Below the pieces are notes generated by a model. The model was not told the DNA's origin and searched no databases. It saw only the letters and a list, made by a program, of their open reading frames with translations. Below, piece after piece: positions 25,690 through 34,241 of a stretch of 64,000 nucleotides of DNA. This stretch comes from Hyphomicrobiales bacterium. GTDB lineage: Bacteria; Pseudomonadota; Alphaproteobacteria; Rhizobiales; Xanthobacteraceae. The translations under genes were made by a program, and so were the position numbers. The first letter of the stretch is position 1, and each line of letters opens with the position of its first letter. Location of the stretch: assembly GCA_021730985.1 (NCBI GenBank), contig JAKFYI010000035.1:1-64000 (forward strand). Reading direction: 5' to 3'.

Positions 25690-27135
25690 TCATGCCGCGA
25701 TCATCACGTACTCGAAGTCGCCCGGGCGGTTGTCGATGCCGACCTTCGGCGGCGATATCCACGACGCGAATTGTCCCGGCTCCGTCACCGGCTTCATCAG
25801 CGACGCGATGAAATCGCCGTCGGCCGACGACGGCAGATAATTGTCCCGCTCGCGATTCCACGATGCGGTGTCGAGCAGCACGCCGGCCGGCGTCGCCTCG
25901 ACGTTCTTGAACTCGCCGATCTGGCGATGGAATGCGACGTGTGGCAGCGCGAGGCGAAACTTGACGCCCGATCGCTCGATGATTTTGTTGAAGCGTTCGA
26001 TACCCTTGGCGCAGTCACGCGTGTAGTCGTCGCGCAAACGCATGTTGAGCGCGGTGAGCGCCGGCTCATCGACGTTTTTGATCTCGTTGCCGACCATCTT
26101 CAGCACCGGATAGGTCGAATTCTCAAGCCGGTGATCGTCGTCGATCGCGGTCTCGCGGAAACGGCCCTTGATGCCCGAGTTGTAAGCGTTCGCCGCGTTG
26201 GTCGAGACCTCGGAGCCGAACAGGTCGAGCGAAAGCGAATAGTGCAGGTTCAATTTTTTCTGGATGGTCGGCAGGTCGACCACGCCGAGTGCCCGGACCT
26301 TGTCGATCGCATGCGGATCCTCGACGCCGACCTTCTTCATCGCCTCGCAGGTGCGCTGAACGGTGCGGCCGATGCCGGTCTCGCCGACAAACATGTGGTG
26401 CGCCTCTTCCGTCAGCATGAATCGGCAGGTGCGCGACAACGGATCGAAGCCGGACTGCGCCAGACTTTCGAGTTGCATCTTGCCGTCGCGGTCGGTGAAG
26501 AACGTGAACATGAAGAACGACAGCCAATCCGGCGTCGCCTCGTTGAAGGCGCCGAGCATGCGCGGAGAATCGGTGCTGCCCGAACGGCGGCGAAGCAGTT
26601 CATCCGCCTCCTCGCGGCCGTCACGGCCGAAATACTTGTGCAGCAGATAAACCATTGCCCAGAGATGGCGGCCTTCCTCGACGTTGACCTGGAACAGGTT
26701 GCGCATGTCGTAGAGCGACGGCGCTGTCTTGCCGAGGTAGCGCTGTTGCTCGACCGACGCGGGCTCGGTGTCGCCTTGGATGACCACGAGGCGGCGCAGC
26801 ATGGCGCGGTATTCGCCCGGAATTTCCTGCCAGGCCGGCTCGCCCTTGTGCTTGCCGAACGGAACGGTGCGATTTTCATCCTGCGGCGCCAGCAGGATTC
26901 CCCAGCGGTACTCCGGCATCTTTACGTAGTCGAACTTGGCCCATCCCTTGGGGTCGACCGACACGGCGGTGCGCAGATAGACCATCGCCTCCTGGAAGCC
27001 CTCCGGCCCCATGTCCTTCCACCAGTCGAGGTACCCGGGGTGCCAGCCTTCGAGAGCCTTGAGCACGCGGCGGTCCTCGGTGAGATTCACGTTGTTCGGA
27101 ATCTTCTCGCGGTAGTCCACATTGATGAGGTCCAT
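25690..27135 (-). CDS. boxB: benzoyl-CoA 2,3-epoxidase, oxygenase subunit BoxB
   Basis: A 481-residue class I diiron oxygenase. The presumed iron ligands are Glu124, Glu154, His157 (VEEGRHLW), Asp215, Glu244 and His247 (TEEAHHMF). As I recall, these are offset by a constant four residues from the ligands in Azoarcus evansii BoxB. The enzyme uses O2 and electrons from BoxA to form 2,3-epoxybenzoyl-CoA. The ATG at 27135 has GAGGAG upstream; it begins 11 bases after the boxC stop, making it the last gene of the box transcript. No boxA gene is present next to it or elsewhere in the window. Confidence 0.94.
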   Translation of the reverse strand: MDLINVDYREKIPNNVNLTEDRRVLKALEGWHPGYLDWWKDMGPEGFQEAMVYLRTAVSVDPKGWAKFDYVKMPEYRWGILLAPQDENRTVPFGKHKGEPAWQEIPGEYRAMLRRLVVIQGDTEPASVEQQRYLGKTAPSLYDMRNLFQVNVEEGRHLWAMVYLLHKYFGRDGREEADELLRRRSGSTDSPRMLGAFNEATPDWLSFFMFTFFTDRDGKMQLESLAQSGFDPLSRTCRFMLTEEAHHMFVGETGIGRTVQRTCEAMKKVGVEDPHAIDKVRALGVVDLPTIQKKLNLHYSLSLDLFGSEVSTNAANAYNSGIKGRFRETAIDDDHRLENSTYPVLKMVGNEIKNVDEPALTALNMRLRDDYTRDCAKGIERFNKIIERSGVKFRLALPHVAFHRQIGEFKNVEATPAGVLLDTASWNRERDNYLPSSADGDFIASLMKPVTEPGQFASWISPPKVGIDNRPGDFEYVMIAA

Positions 27136-27146
27136 GGCGTACTCCT

Positions 27147-28829
27147 CTAGACTCGTTTGGTATCGAACACGGCCTTCTGGCCGGTGCCGTAACGGCGCAA
27201 CGCGCCTTCCTCCCCGACCGCATTGGGACGCTGGAATATCCAATTCTGCCACGCGGTGAGCCGGGCAAAGATTTTCGTTTCCATCGTTTCCGGCCCGCCG
27301 AAGCGCAAATTGGCCTCAAGGCCGGTCAGGCTGTCGGCCGAAAAACTGGCGCGCTCCTCCAGGAACACGCGAATTTCGTCCTCCCAGTCGATGTCGTCGA
27401 GCGCGAAGGTGACGAGGCCCAGTTCACCGGCCGCGCCGGCGTCGATCACCTCGCCGATGGCTTTTTTTGCAGCGGCCACCGCCTTATCGTCATCGAGGAA
27501 GCGCGTCGCGAGCCTCGTGAGCCCGTTCGACATCAGATAAGGCCCGAAGTTGACGGCATGAAGCGCCATTGCAGCCGCCGGCCGGTTGTCGCCGTCGCGC
27601 TGGCCGACCAGCATGTAGGAGCGGTCGGCGGCGAGCACCAGTTCGGCAAGCGTCCCGGCAAAGCAGGAGCCCGGCTCGACCAGCGTCACCAGCGTGCGCG
27701 ATGTGAGATCGACCCGCTTGAGCACGCGCTTCCACTTCAGCCGGATTTCGCGGGCGAGCCAGTGCGCCTTGTTCTCTTCGAGGAGTTCATCGTGGGCGAG
27801 CACAGCAGCGGCATCGCCCTCCGACTTGAACACGATCGCCGCAACTTCGAATTCGTTAAGGCGGATGTCGAGGATGGCATCATCAAGCTCGCGCGCCAGC
27901 GCCAGCGGCCAGAATGCCGAGCCCTGCGCCAACATCATGTTCATGTCGGCCGGCGGGGCCGATTGCGGCCCGCGCAGCGTGATAGTGGCGATGCGGCCGG
28001 CAATTTCCACCGAAACGAGTGCGGTCTCTCGTCCCTGGGGAGTCGCTTTCACCTGAAGCGGGGCCAGCACGATGCCCTTCGCGTCGGCGGGACGATCCGA
28101 CTTCGCCGCAAACTCCTGGGCGCGCGCTGCCACCGTCTCGTCAAGCTTGGAGTTCGGCACCACCTCGTCCACCAGTTTCCAGTCCACCGCCCGCCTGCCC
28201 TTCACGCCCTCCTCGGTCGTGCAGAACACGTCGGCGTGGTCGCGGCGGACCTTGCGCTTGTCGGTGACGCGGGTAAGCCCGCCCGTTCCCGGCAGCACGG
28301 CCAGCAGCGGCAGTTCCGGCAGCGACACGGTGGATGAGCCGTCGTCCACCAGGATGATGTGATCGGCGGCAAGCGCCAGTTCGTAACCGCCACCTGCGCA
28401 TGAACCCGTGACGACGCAGATCATGCGCTGGCCTGAGAATTCGCTGGCGTCCTCGATGGCGTTGCGGGTCTCGTTGGTGAACTTGCAGAAGTTCACCTTG
28501 TGCGCATGACTGGCCGCCGCGAGCATCCGGATGTTGGCGCCGGCGCAGAACACCCGCGGCTTGCCGGAGCGCAGCAGCACCACGCGCACCTGCGGCTGCT
28601 CGAAACGCAGCCGCTCCAGCGCGTCGGCCAATTCGATATCGACGCCGAGATCATAAGAGTTGAGCTTGAGCTGATAGCCCTCGAACAGCGGCGCGTTTTC
28701 GTCCACGTCCATGGTCAGCGTTGCGGTGTCGCCCTCGACGGCGAGCTTCCAGTGGCGATAGCGCGACGGATCGGTTTTAAAATCGATCCGGTCGGCTCCG
28801 TTTGCGAGTTTGCGGTCCGCTTCGGCCAT
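27147..28829 (-). CDS. boxC: benzoyl-CoA-dihydrodiol (2,3-epoxybenzoyl-CoA) lyase BoxC
   Basis: A 560-residue protein of two crotonase-like halves. The first contains VFCAGANIRMLA and the oxyanion-hole segment VTGSCAGGGYELALAAD. The second contains LVEPGSCFAGTLAELVLAAD. BoxC hydrolytically opens the epoxide ring, giving 3,4-dehydroadipyl-CoA semialdehyde and formate. Its ATG shares one base with the boxR stop (TGATG), so the two are translationally coupled. An in-frame start 24 bases further upstream would lie inside boxR and is less likely. Confidence 0.94.
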   Translation of the reverse strand: MAEADRKLANGADRIDFKTDPSRYRHWKLAVEGDTATLTMDVDENAPLFEGYQLKLNSYDLGVDIELADALERLRFEQPQVRVVLLRSGKPRVFCAGANIRMLAAASHAHKVNFCKFTNETRNAIEDASEFSGQRMICVVTGSCAGGGYELALAADHIILVDDGSSTVSLPELPLLAVLPGTGGLTRVTDKRKVRRDHADVFCTTEEGVKGRRAVDWKLVDEVVPNSKLDETVAARAQEFAAKSDRPADAKGIVLAPLQVKATPQGRETALVSVEIAGRIATITLRGPQSAPPADMNMMLAQGSAFWPLALARELDDAILDIRLNEFEVAAIVFKSEGDAAAVLAHDELLEENKAHWLAREIRLKWKRVLKRVDLTSRTLVTLVEPGSCFAGTLAELVLAADRSYMLVGQRDGDNRPAAAMALHAVNFGPYLMSNGLTRLATRFLDDDKAVAAAKKAIGEVIDAGAAGELGLVTFALDDIDWEDEIRVFLEERASFSADSLTGLEANLRFGGPETMETKIFARLTAWQNWIFQRPNAVGEEGALRRYGTGQKAVFDTKRV

Positions 28830-29758
28830 CACGCGCCTCTGTTCTTCAACCACGGCGTCACGATTTTGTTCAACTTGGCGAGGCTCTGCTCAACCGTCGC
28901 ACTTGACGTATCGAGTTGCGCCTCGGCGCGGGCGTAGTCCCGCTTGCGTGCATCGAGAATGGCGACGAGATCGGACATCGCCTCGCGATTCTTGGCCATC
29001 GGACGAAAATCGCCTTGCTTCATCACGCGGCTCATGTGCTCGTCGGGCCGCGCGCTGACCCAAACGGTGTGCGCGCGGCGCAGCAACAGCGCGTAGGTCT
29101 CGACGTTCGATACGATGCCGCCCGCGGTCGCAATCACCACCTGTCCGTGGTCGGCGATGACGCGCTCCAGGCAGGCCCGCTCATAGCGGCGGAACGTCGC
29201 GAGCCCCGACATCTCGATGAGCATGGGCAGGCTCGCTCCGTACTCCTGTTCGATCAGGCGGTTGAGCTCGACGAACGGGCAACCAAGCTTCTCGGCCAGC
29301 TTGCGGCCCAAGGTCGACTTACCGGCGCCGCGCAAACCGACCAGCGCAATGCGCTGCGCACGGTCGGCCGACGCTGTGCGGCCTGCGTGCTTCTCGATCA
29401 ATTCAGCAATCGCCGGAAGCTCGTTTGGGGGAAGCTGCGAAAGCATATCGACGATGCGCTCAAGGGCGGCAGAGCCGCCGCGCGCCAGCGGCAGCAGTTC
29501 GACGATCGGCACATCCAGCGCTTCGGCGATGGCGCGCATCACGACGATCGAGGGATTGCCGGTACCGCCCTCGATCTGAGCGAGATAGCGCTCCGAGGCG
29601 CCGGAGTCCTGCGAGAGCTGACGCCGCGTCATGCCGCGCTTGGCGCGGCCCTGCCGCACGCGGCGGCCGATCTCCTCGGCGAATGCCGCATCCGCCCGGC
29701 CGCCTGAAGCTGCGGTGTCGGGACGCTCACGCGCGGACTGGTCTGGCCGTAACGCCAT
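28829..29758 (-). CDS. boxR: BoxR/BzdR-type regulator: XRE helix-turn-helix plus shikimate-kinase-like domain
   Basis: A 309-residue repressor. An XRE-type helix-turn-helix spans about 28-85 (RRVRQGRAKRGMTRRQLSQD, ERYLAQIEGG). After a linker, a shikimate-kinase-like domain begins with a P-loop GLRGAGKST at 141-149. In the BzdR/BoxR family this second domain binds benzoyl-CoA and releases the DNA-binding domain from operators containing TGCA sequences. It is first of the boxR-boxC-boxB set, so it likely controls its own synthesis. The candidate operator lies directly upstream. Confidence 0.93.
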   Translation of the reverse strand: MALRPDQSARERPDTAASGGRADAAFAEEIGRRVRQGRAKRGMTRRQLSQDSGASERYLAQIEGGTGNPSIVVMRAIAEALDVPIVELLPLARGGSAALERIVDMLSQLPPNELPAIAELIEKHAGRTASADRAQRIALVGLRGAGKSTLGRKLAEKLGCPFVELNRLIEQEYGASLPMLIEMSGLATFRRYERACLERVIADHGQVVIATAGGIVSNVETYALLLRRAHTVWVSARPDEHMSRVMKQGDFRPMAKNREAMSDLVAILDARKRDYARAEAQLDTSSATVEQSLAKLNKIVTPWLKNRGA

Positions 29759-29777
29759 AGGGGCCTGGCTCCGAGGA

Positions 29778-29797
29778 ACATGTATTATAATTCATGT
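29778..29797 (-). promoter_or_regulatory. inverted repeat over the boxR -10 box
   Basis: ACATG-N10-CATGT: five-base inverted arms at 29778-29782 and 29793-29797 enclose the -10 hexamer of the boxR promoter. It is a candidate half of the regulator-binding region, adjacent to the TGCATGCA palindrome at 29805-29812. Confidence 0.45.
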
Positions 29798-29813
29798 CTC
29801 ATAGTGCATGCAA
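29784..29813 (-). promoter_or_regulatory. sigma-70 promoter of boxR-boxC-boxB with TGCATGCA operator candidate
   Basis: Read leftward: TTGCAT (29813-29808), an 18-base spacer, then a perfect TATAAT (29789-29784), with the boxR start 26 bases beyond. The palindrome TGCATGCA (29805-29812) overlaps the -35. BzdR/BoxR repressors are known to bind TGCA-containing sites, so binding here would block polymerase until benzoyl-CoA is present. The -35 region reaches to within eight bases of the upstream hydrolase stop. Confidence 0.65.
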
Positions 29814-29818
29814 GCCGG

Positions 29819-30631
29819 TCAGGCGTCGGATTTTGCTGCCTCCAGCGCCCGGCGGGCGAAGTCCACGACGGCATCGAGGGTCGGCTGAAACGCCTCGCGA
29901 TACGGCACATGGCGGGTGTTCGGCAGCTTCAGCACCTCGATAGGGCAGTAGCACTCCTCCTGCGCGGCCTCGACCTGTCTCATGGTGCCGTATTGATCGT
30001 CCTCACCCTGGATAACCAGCACCGGCACGCGGATGTAGGCCAGATCCTCGGTGAGGTCCCAACTGCGGAAATCGTTCTTCAGCCAGACGTCGGTCCAGCC
30101 GTGCACGGTGGCGTCTGCGTCCCTGTGCCAGCGCCCCAGCCGCGCGCGCAGATCGGTGGTGTCATAGGCCTTGCGGACCTCGGCAATCGACGCGCTGGTG
30201 ATGTCCTCGACGAAGAAGTGCGGCGACATCAGCACCAGTCCGGAAACGCGATGGTCCTGCACGCTGCCGCCGTAGATCGCGGCGATCGAAGCGCCGTCGC
30301 TGTGCCCGACCAGCAACCCGCGGCGAAATCCGATCACGTCGAGCAGACGCGGCAATATCTTGCGCGCCTCGTCGTGCATAAAGTCAAGCTTGCGCGGCAG
30401 CGGAGCGGGCGACGACTGGCCATAGCCGAGGCGGGAATAGACGAACACGCCGCAGCCGCTCGCAGCCTGAAGCTTGTCGGGAAAATCGCCCCACATGCCG
30501 ACGCAGCCCAAACCCTCATGCAGCATCACAAGCGTCGGCGCAGCATCGGGCCGCGGCCCGATCATGCGGTATTCGAGCCGCATGTCGCCGAGATCGACGA
30601 AGCCGTGGTCTGGGAGCAACGTCAAAGACAT
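29819..30631 (-). CDS. alpha/beta hydrolase in the benzoate cluster
   Basis: A 270-residue alpha/beta hydrolase with the nucleophile elbow GHSDG (Ser111), an acidic member in GEDDQYG (211-212) and His241 in TRHVPY, a complete triad. It lies between livF and boxR, in the same direction. Possible roles are hydrolysis of a benzoate ester before CoA activation, or relief of a dead-end thioester or lactone. None is demonstrated. It is not a known essential enzyme of the box pathway. It ends just before the boxR promoter and probably lies on the transcript coming from the ligase side. Confidence 0.82.
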   Translation of the reverse strand: MSLTLLPDHGFVDLGDMRLEYRMIGPRPDAAPTLVMLHEGLGCVGMWGDFPDKLQAASGCGVFVYSRLGYGQSSPAPLPRKLDFMHDEARKILPRLLDVIGFRRGLLVGHSDGASIAAIYGGSVQDHRVSGLVLMSPHFFVEDITSASIAEVRKAYDTTDLRARLGRWHRDADATVHGWTDVWLKNDFRSWDLTEDLAYIRVPVLVIQGEDDQYGTMRQVEAAQEECYCPIEVLKLPNTRHVPYREAFQPTLDAVVDFARRALEAAKSDA

Positions 30632-30663
30632 AGCCGCTGGATCGCTCCTTCAATCTCTCCCGC

Positions 30664-30722
30664 TCATGCCCGCGAAAGCGGGCATCCAGTTCGTTACCCT
30701 GGGTCCCCGCTTTCGCGGGGAC
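30664..30722. repeat. double-hairpin palindromic repeat, family B
   Basis: Two neighbouring hairpins, ATGCCCGC-GAAA-GCGGGCAT and GTCCCCGC-TTTC-GCGGGGAC, joined by a short spacer with CCAG/CTGG. It fills the 109-base gap between livF and the hydrolase gene, inside what otherwise looks like one transcription unit. Confidence 0.7.
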
Positions 30723-30740
30723 AAGCGGATGGAGTGCCGC

Positions 30741-31451
30741 CTATATCCCCAGATACCGGTGCTGAACATCCGGCGCGGCGGCAAGTTCCGGCGAAGTGCC
30801 GGTCCATACCACCCGGCCGCGCTCGATCAGATAGTGCCGATCGGCAATCCTCGTCAGGGCCTCGACGTTCTTGTCGATCACCAGGATCGACTGGCCTGCA
30901 GTCTTGAGGTGCGTCAGACATTGCCAGATTTCGGTGCGGATCAGCGGCGCCAGCCCTTCGGTCGCCTCATCCAAAATCAACAGACGCGGGTTGGTCATCA
31001 GCGCGCGGCCGATCGCCAGCATCTGCTGCTCGCCGCCGGAAAGCTGGTTGCCCATGCTGGCGAACCGTTCGCCAAGCCGAGGAAACAGGTCGCACACCCG
31101 CTCCAGAGTCCATGCGTCGGTGGCGCCGAGGCGGTTCGTGGCGGTGGCGACCAGGTTCTCGCGGCACGTCAAGTTCGGAAACACCTGGCGGCCCTCGGGC
31201 ACCAGTCCAATGCCAAGTTGCGCCACGCGGTACGACGGCAGCGTCCGGATCTCCGCGCCGCCGAAGCGGATCGAGCCGGCGCGCGCCGGCGTCAATCCCA
31301 TGATCGAGCGCACCGTGGTGGTCTTGCCCATGCCGTTGCGGCCCATCAGCGTCACCATCTCGCCGGGCGCGATGGCGAGCGAAATGCCGTGCAGCACCTG
31401 GCTCAGGCCGTAGCTGGTTTCGATGTTGGCGACTTCGAGCAGGTCAGCCAT
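30741..31451 (-). CDS. livF: branched-chain-type ABC importer ATPase, LivF-like
   Basis: A 236-residue ATPase with Walker A GRNGMGKTT, signature LSGGEQQM and Walker B LLILDEATEGLAP, the last being the LivF hallmark. Together with LivG it drives the LivHM permease. Placed between benzoate-CoA ligase and box genes, it most likely imports benzoate or a close aromatic acid rather than amino acids. The ATG at 31451 overlaps the livG stop by eight bases. Confidence 0.88.
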   Translation of the reverse strand: MADLLEVANIETSYGLSQVLHGISLAIAPGEMVTLMGRNGMGKTTTVRSIMGLTPARAGSIRFGGAEIRTLPSYRVAQLGIGLVPEGRQVFPNLTCRENLVATATNRLGATDAWTLERVCDLFPRLGERFASMGNQLSGGEQQMLAIGRALMTNPRLLILDEATEGLAPLIRTEIWQCLTHLKTAGQSILVIDKNVEALTRIADRHYLIERGRVVWTGTSPELAAAPDVQHRYLGI

Positions 31452-32223
31452 GGCCCGCTCCGGGCGCACTCACCGCCTCCTGCTCGCCGAGATAGGCCTG
31501 CCGCACTTCGGCGTTGGCGCGGATTGCGGCGGGTTCGCCCGAAGCGATGACGCGGCCATAGACCAGCACCGAGATGCGGTCGGCGAGCGCGAACACCGCC
31601 TCCATGTCGTGCTCGATCAGCAAAATGGTGATCTCCTGCTTGAGCTCGCGCAGCGTTTTCACCATGCGGGAGGATTCTTCGGGGCCCAGCCCCGCCATCG
31701 GCTCGTCGAGCAGCAGCAGCCGCGGCCGGGTGGCGAGCGCCATCGCCAGTTCGAGCTGGCGATGCTCGCCGTGGCTCATGTTGGCCACGATCTCGTCCGC
31801 ACGATTCGACAGTCCCGCCCGCGCGAGCGCGGCGCGGGCCGGCTCGCGCAGGTCGCTTTCCATGCGGGCGTCGCGCCAGAAATGGAACGAGTGTCCAGCA
31901 TGCGCCTGAACGGCGAGCGCAACATTGTCGAGCGCCGTGAAATCGGGAAAGAGCGACGTGATCTGGAACGTGCGGCCAAGGCCCATCGCGCTGCGCCGGT
32001 AGGCCGGCAGCGCGGTGATGTCCTGGCCGTCAAAGAATACCTGGCCCGTGTCGGGCGTGAGCTCGCCGCTGAGCTGCCCGATCAGCGTGGTCTTGCCGGC
32101 GCCGTTCGGGCCGATGATGGCGTGCAACTCGCCCGCGACAATATCGAGCGCGATGTTGTCGGAGGCGACGACGCCGCCGAAGCGCTTGGTCAGGCCGCCG
32201 ATCTTGAGGAGCGTATCAGCCAC
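31444..32223 (-). CDS. livG: branched-chain-type ABC importer ATPase, LivG-like
   Basis: A 259-residue ATPase: Walker A GPNGAGKTT, a LivG-type insertion with LGRTFQITSLFPDFTALDNV, signature SHGEHRQLELA (SHGE in place of LSGG, common in this subfamily) and Walker B LLLLDEPMAGLGP. It starts at a GTG at 32223 and overlaps the livM stop by eight bases. It pairs with LivF to energise uptake in the benzoate cluster. Confidence 0.88.
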   Translation of the reverse strand: MADTLLKIGGLTKRFGGVVASDNIALDIVAGELHAIIGPNGAGKTTLIGQLSGELTPDTGQVFFDGQDITALPAYRRSAMGLGRTFQITSLFPDFTALDNVALAVQAHAGHSFHFWRDARMESDLREPARAALARAGLSNRADEIVANMSHGEHRQLELAMALATRPRLLLLDEPMAGLGPEESSRMVKTLRELKQEITILLIEHDMEAVFALADRISVLVYGRVIASGEPAAIRANAEVRQAYLGEQEAVSAPGAGHG

Positions 32224-33211
32224 GGCGGCGCCCCGAGATCAGGCCTTCGATGCCGCCTCGCGCGTAGATCACGATCAGCAGCATCATCGGGCCTAGGATG
32301 AGCTGCCAGTACTCCTTGGCGGCCGCCACCTCCTTGCCGGTGGCGAGATAGCTGGCGAGCCCCATGAGATGAGGCAGCGCCTCCTCCAACACGAGCAGCG
32401 CGACGGCGCCGATCACCGGGCCGAACACGGTTCCCATGCCGCCCAGCACCGCCATGACGATCAGATCGCCCGAGCGGGTCCAGTGCATCAGCGCCGGGCT
32501 GATGAAGTTTGTGTGGTTGGCGAGCAGCACGCCCGACAGGCCACAAAGCACGCCGGCGATGACGAAGCAGGTCAGCTTGTAGCGGAACGTCGGAAATCCG
32601 ATCGCGCGCATCCGCCGTTCGTTCGAGCGCGCGCCCTGGATCACCAGGCCGAAGCGCGAGTTCACCATGCGCCAGACGAAGTAGACCGTCGCCATCAGCA
32701 GGACCAGGCAGAGATAGTAGAAGACCGTGCGGTTGGACAAATTGATCAGGCCGCCGAAATCGCTGCGCCGCTGGATCGTGAGGCCATCGTCGCCGCCGTA
32801 ACGGTCGAGCCCGTTGGCGATGTAGTAGACCATCTGCGCGAAGGCGAGCGTGATCATGATGAAATAGACGCCGCGCGTGCGCAGGCTCAGCGCGCCGACG
32901 GCCAGCGCGAACAATCCCGACAGGACGAGCGCCAGCGGCCACTGAACGAAGCCGCTGTTGATGCCTTCTTTCGCGAGAATGCCCACCACATAGCCGCCGA
33001 TGCCGAGATAGGCGGCGTGACCGAAACTCACCATGCCGCCGAAACCCATGATGAGGTTCAGGCTGACAGCCGCGATCGCAAGAATGAGGATGCGCGTGAA
33101 CAGCGTCACCATGAAGGTGTTGCCGGTCAGCGCCGAATAGACCGGCAGCAGCGCCAGAACGATCATCAGCGCGGTGACGAACGCATTGCGCGGGGTGAGC
33201 CAGGACTTCAT
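32216..33211 (-). CDS. livM: branched-chain-type ABC importer permease, LivM-like
   Basis: A 331-residue inner-membrane permease with about nine to ten hydrophobic segments and the LivM signatures LNLIMGFGGMVSFGHAAYLG near residue 50 and GGMGTVFGPVIGA. The ATG at 33211 overlaps the livH stop by four bases (ATGA). A much longer open frame in the same phase extends into livH; it is a shadow and not part of this gene. Confidence 0.9.
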   Translation of the reverse strand: MKSWLTPRNAFVTALMIVLALLPVYSALTGNTFMVTLFTRILILAIAAVSLNLIMGFGGMVSFGHAAYLGIGGYVVGILAKEGINSGFVQWPLALVLSGLFALAVGALSLRTRGVYFIMITLAFAQMVYYIANGLDRYGGDDGLTIQRRSDFGGLINLSNRTVFYYLCLVLLMATVYFVWRMVNSRFGLVIQGARSNERRMRAIGFPTFRYKLTCFVIAGVLCGLSGVLLANHTNFISPALMHWTRSGDLIVMAVLGGMGTVFGPVIGAVALLVLEEALPHLMGLASYLATGKEVAAAKEYWQLILGPMMLLIVIYARGGIEGLISGRRRG

Positions 33212-34125
33212 TTGCTGGATGCCGGGAACAAGCCTTCCGGACGGAAGATCAGCACCAGCGCCATCAGCGTATAAATCAGCATCGACGACAGCGCCGGGCC
33301 CGCACTCGAGCCCGCGCTGTAGCTCAGGAACGTCCGCACCAGATCGGGTAGAAATGCCCGGCCCATCGTGTCGATCAGGCCGACGATGATGGCCGCAACG
33401 AACGCGCCGCGGATCGAGCCTATGCCGCCGATGATGATGACGACAAACGCCAGGATCAGAATGTTCTCGCCCATGCCGATTTGCACGAACGCCAGCGGCG
33501 CCTGCATCATGCCGGCGAAGCCCGCCAGCGCCGCACCCAGACCGAACACCAAGGTGTAGAGCAGCTTGATGTTGACGCCGAGCGCGCCGACCATTTCGCG
33601 GTTGGATGCGCCGGCGCGAATCAGCATGCCGACGCGGGTTCTCATCACCAGGATGTATAATAGCAGAGCGACCGTCAGCGTCGCGCCGATGGTGACCAGA
33701 CGATAGATCGGATAATAGATCCCAGGGATGACCTGCACCGCGGTGAGCATCTGGCTCGGCAGCGAAATGGTCAGGCCGGCGGGGCCCCAGATCAGCCGCA
33801 CCAATTCGTTGAAGAAGATCAGAAGGCCGAAGGTGCCAAGCACATGGTCCAGATGATCGCGCCCATAAAGGGGCCGGATGGCGATCACTTCCAAAACGAT
33901 GCCGGCAAAGAACGTCGCGACCAGACCCAGTGCGATACCGGCGAGGAAGCTGTCGGTCAGCCCGACGAACGTCGCGGCGAAGTAGGCTCCCAACATGTAG
34001 AGCGAGCCATGCGCCAGGTTGACAAAGTCCATGATGCCGAAAATCAGCGTGAGGCCAGCCGCCAGCAGGAACAGCAGCATGCCGAGCTGAATACCATTCA
34101 GGCTCTGTTCGAGAAGATAAAGCAC
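33208..34125 (-). CDS. livH: branched-chain-type ABC importer permease, LivH-like
   Basis: About 305 residues, hydrophobic throughout, with the LivH signatures LIFGIMDFVNLAHGSLYMLG and IIIGGIGSIRGAFVAAIIVG. I prefer the GTG at 34125 (VLYLLEQSLNGIQLGM), which follows a G-rich stretch and matches the usual LivH N terminus. The ATG at 34182 would add 19 hydrophilic residues and starts right beside the terminator stem. It is the first permease gene after the terminator that ends the binding-protein gene. Confidence 0.87.
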   Translation of the reverse strand: MLYLLEQSLNGIQLGMLLFLLAAGLTLIFGIMDFVNLAHGSLYMLGAYFAATFVGLTDSFLAGIALGLVATFFAGIVLEVIAIRPLYGRDHLDHVLGTFGLLIFFNELVRLIWGPAGLTISLPSQMLTAVQVIPGIYYPIYRLVTIGATLTVALLLYILVMRTRVGMLIRAGASNREMVGALGVNIKLLYTLVFGLGAALAGFAGMMQAPLAFVQIGMGENILILAFVVIIIGGIGSIRGAFVAAIIVGLIDTMGRAFLPDLVRTFLSYSAGSSAGPALSSMLIYTLMALVLIFRPEGLFPASSK

Positions 34126-34184
34126 GCCCCCCGATCCCCACTTCGGGCCATATTCCGCTCTCGGATCAGGCCTGACATACACTC

Positions 34185-34227
34185 AAAAAACAAGACGGCA
34201 GAAGCGCCCGCTTCTGCCGTCTTTTTT
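34185..34227. terminator. strong bidirectional intrinsic terminator between binding-protein and permease genes
   Basis: A perfect 15-base-pair stem (34192-34206 with 34209-34223) and a two-base loop, bracketed by A6 on the left (34185-34190) and T6 on the right (34222-34227). It is therefore a good intrinsic terminator in either direction. It lies 15 bases past the binding-protein stop and before livH. It should end many transcripts after the binding-protein gene and lower expression of the permease genes. Confidence 0.85.
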
Positions 34228-34241
34228 GGCTGGATTGCCGA

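Noticed and set aside
33212-34141. Upstream extension of the livM frame over livH
   Set aside because: It is an out-of-frame reading of livH; livM has its own ATG with a four-base overlap.
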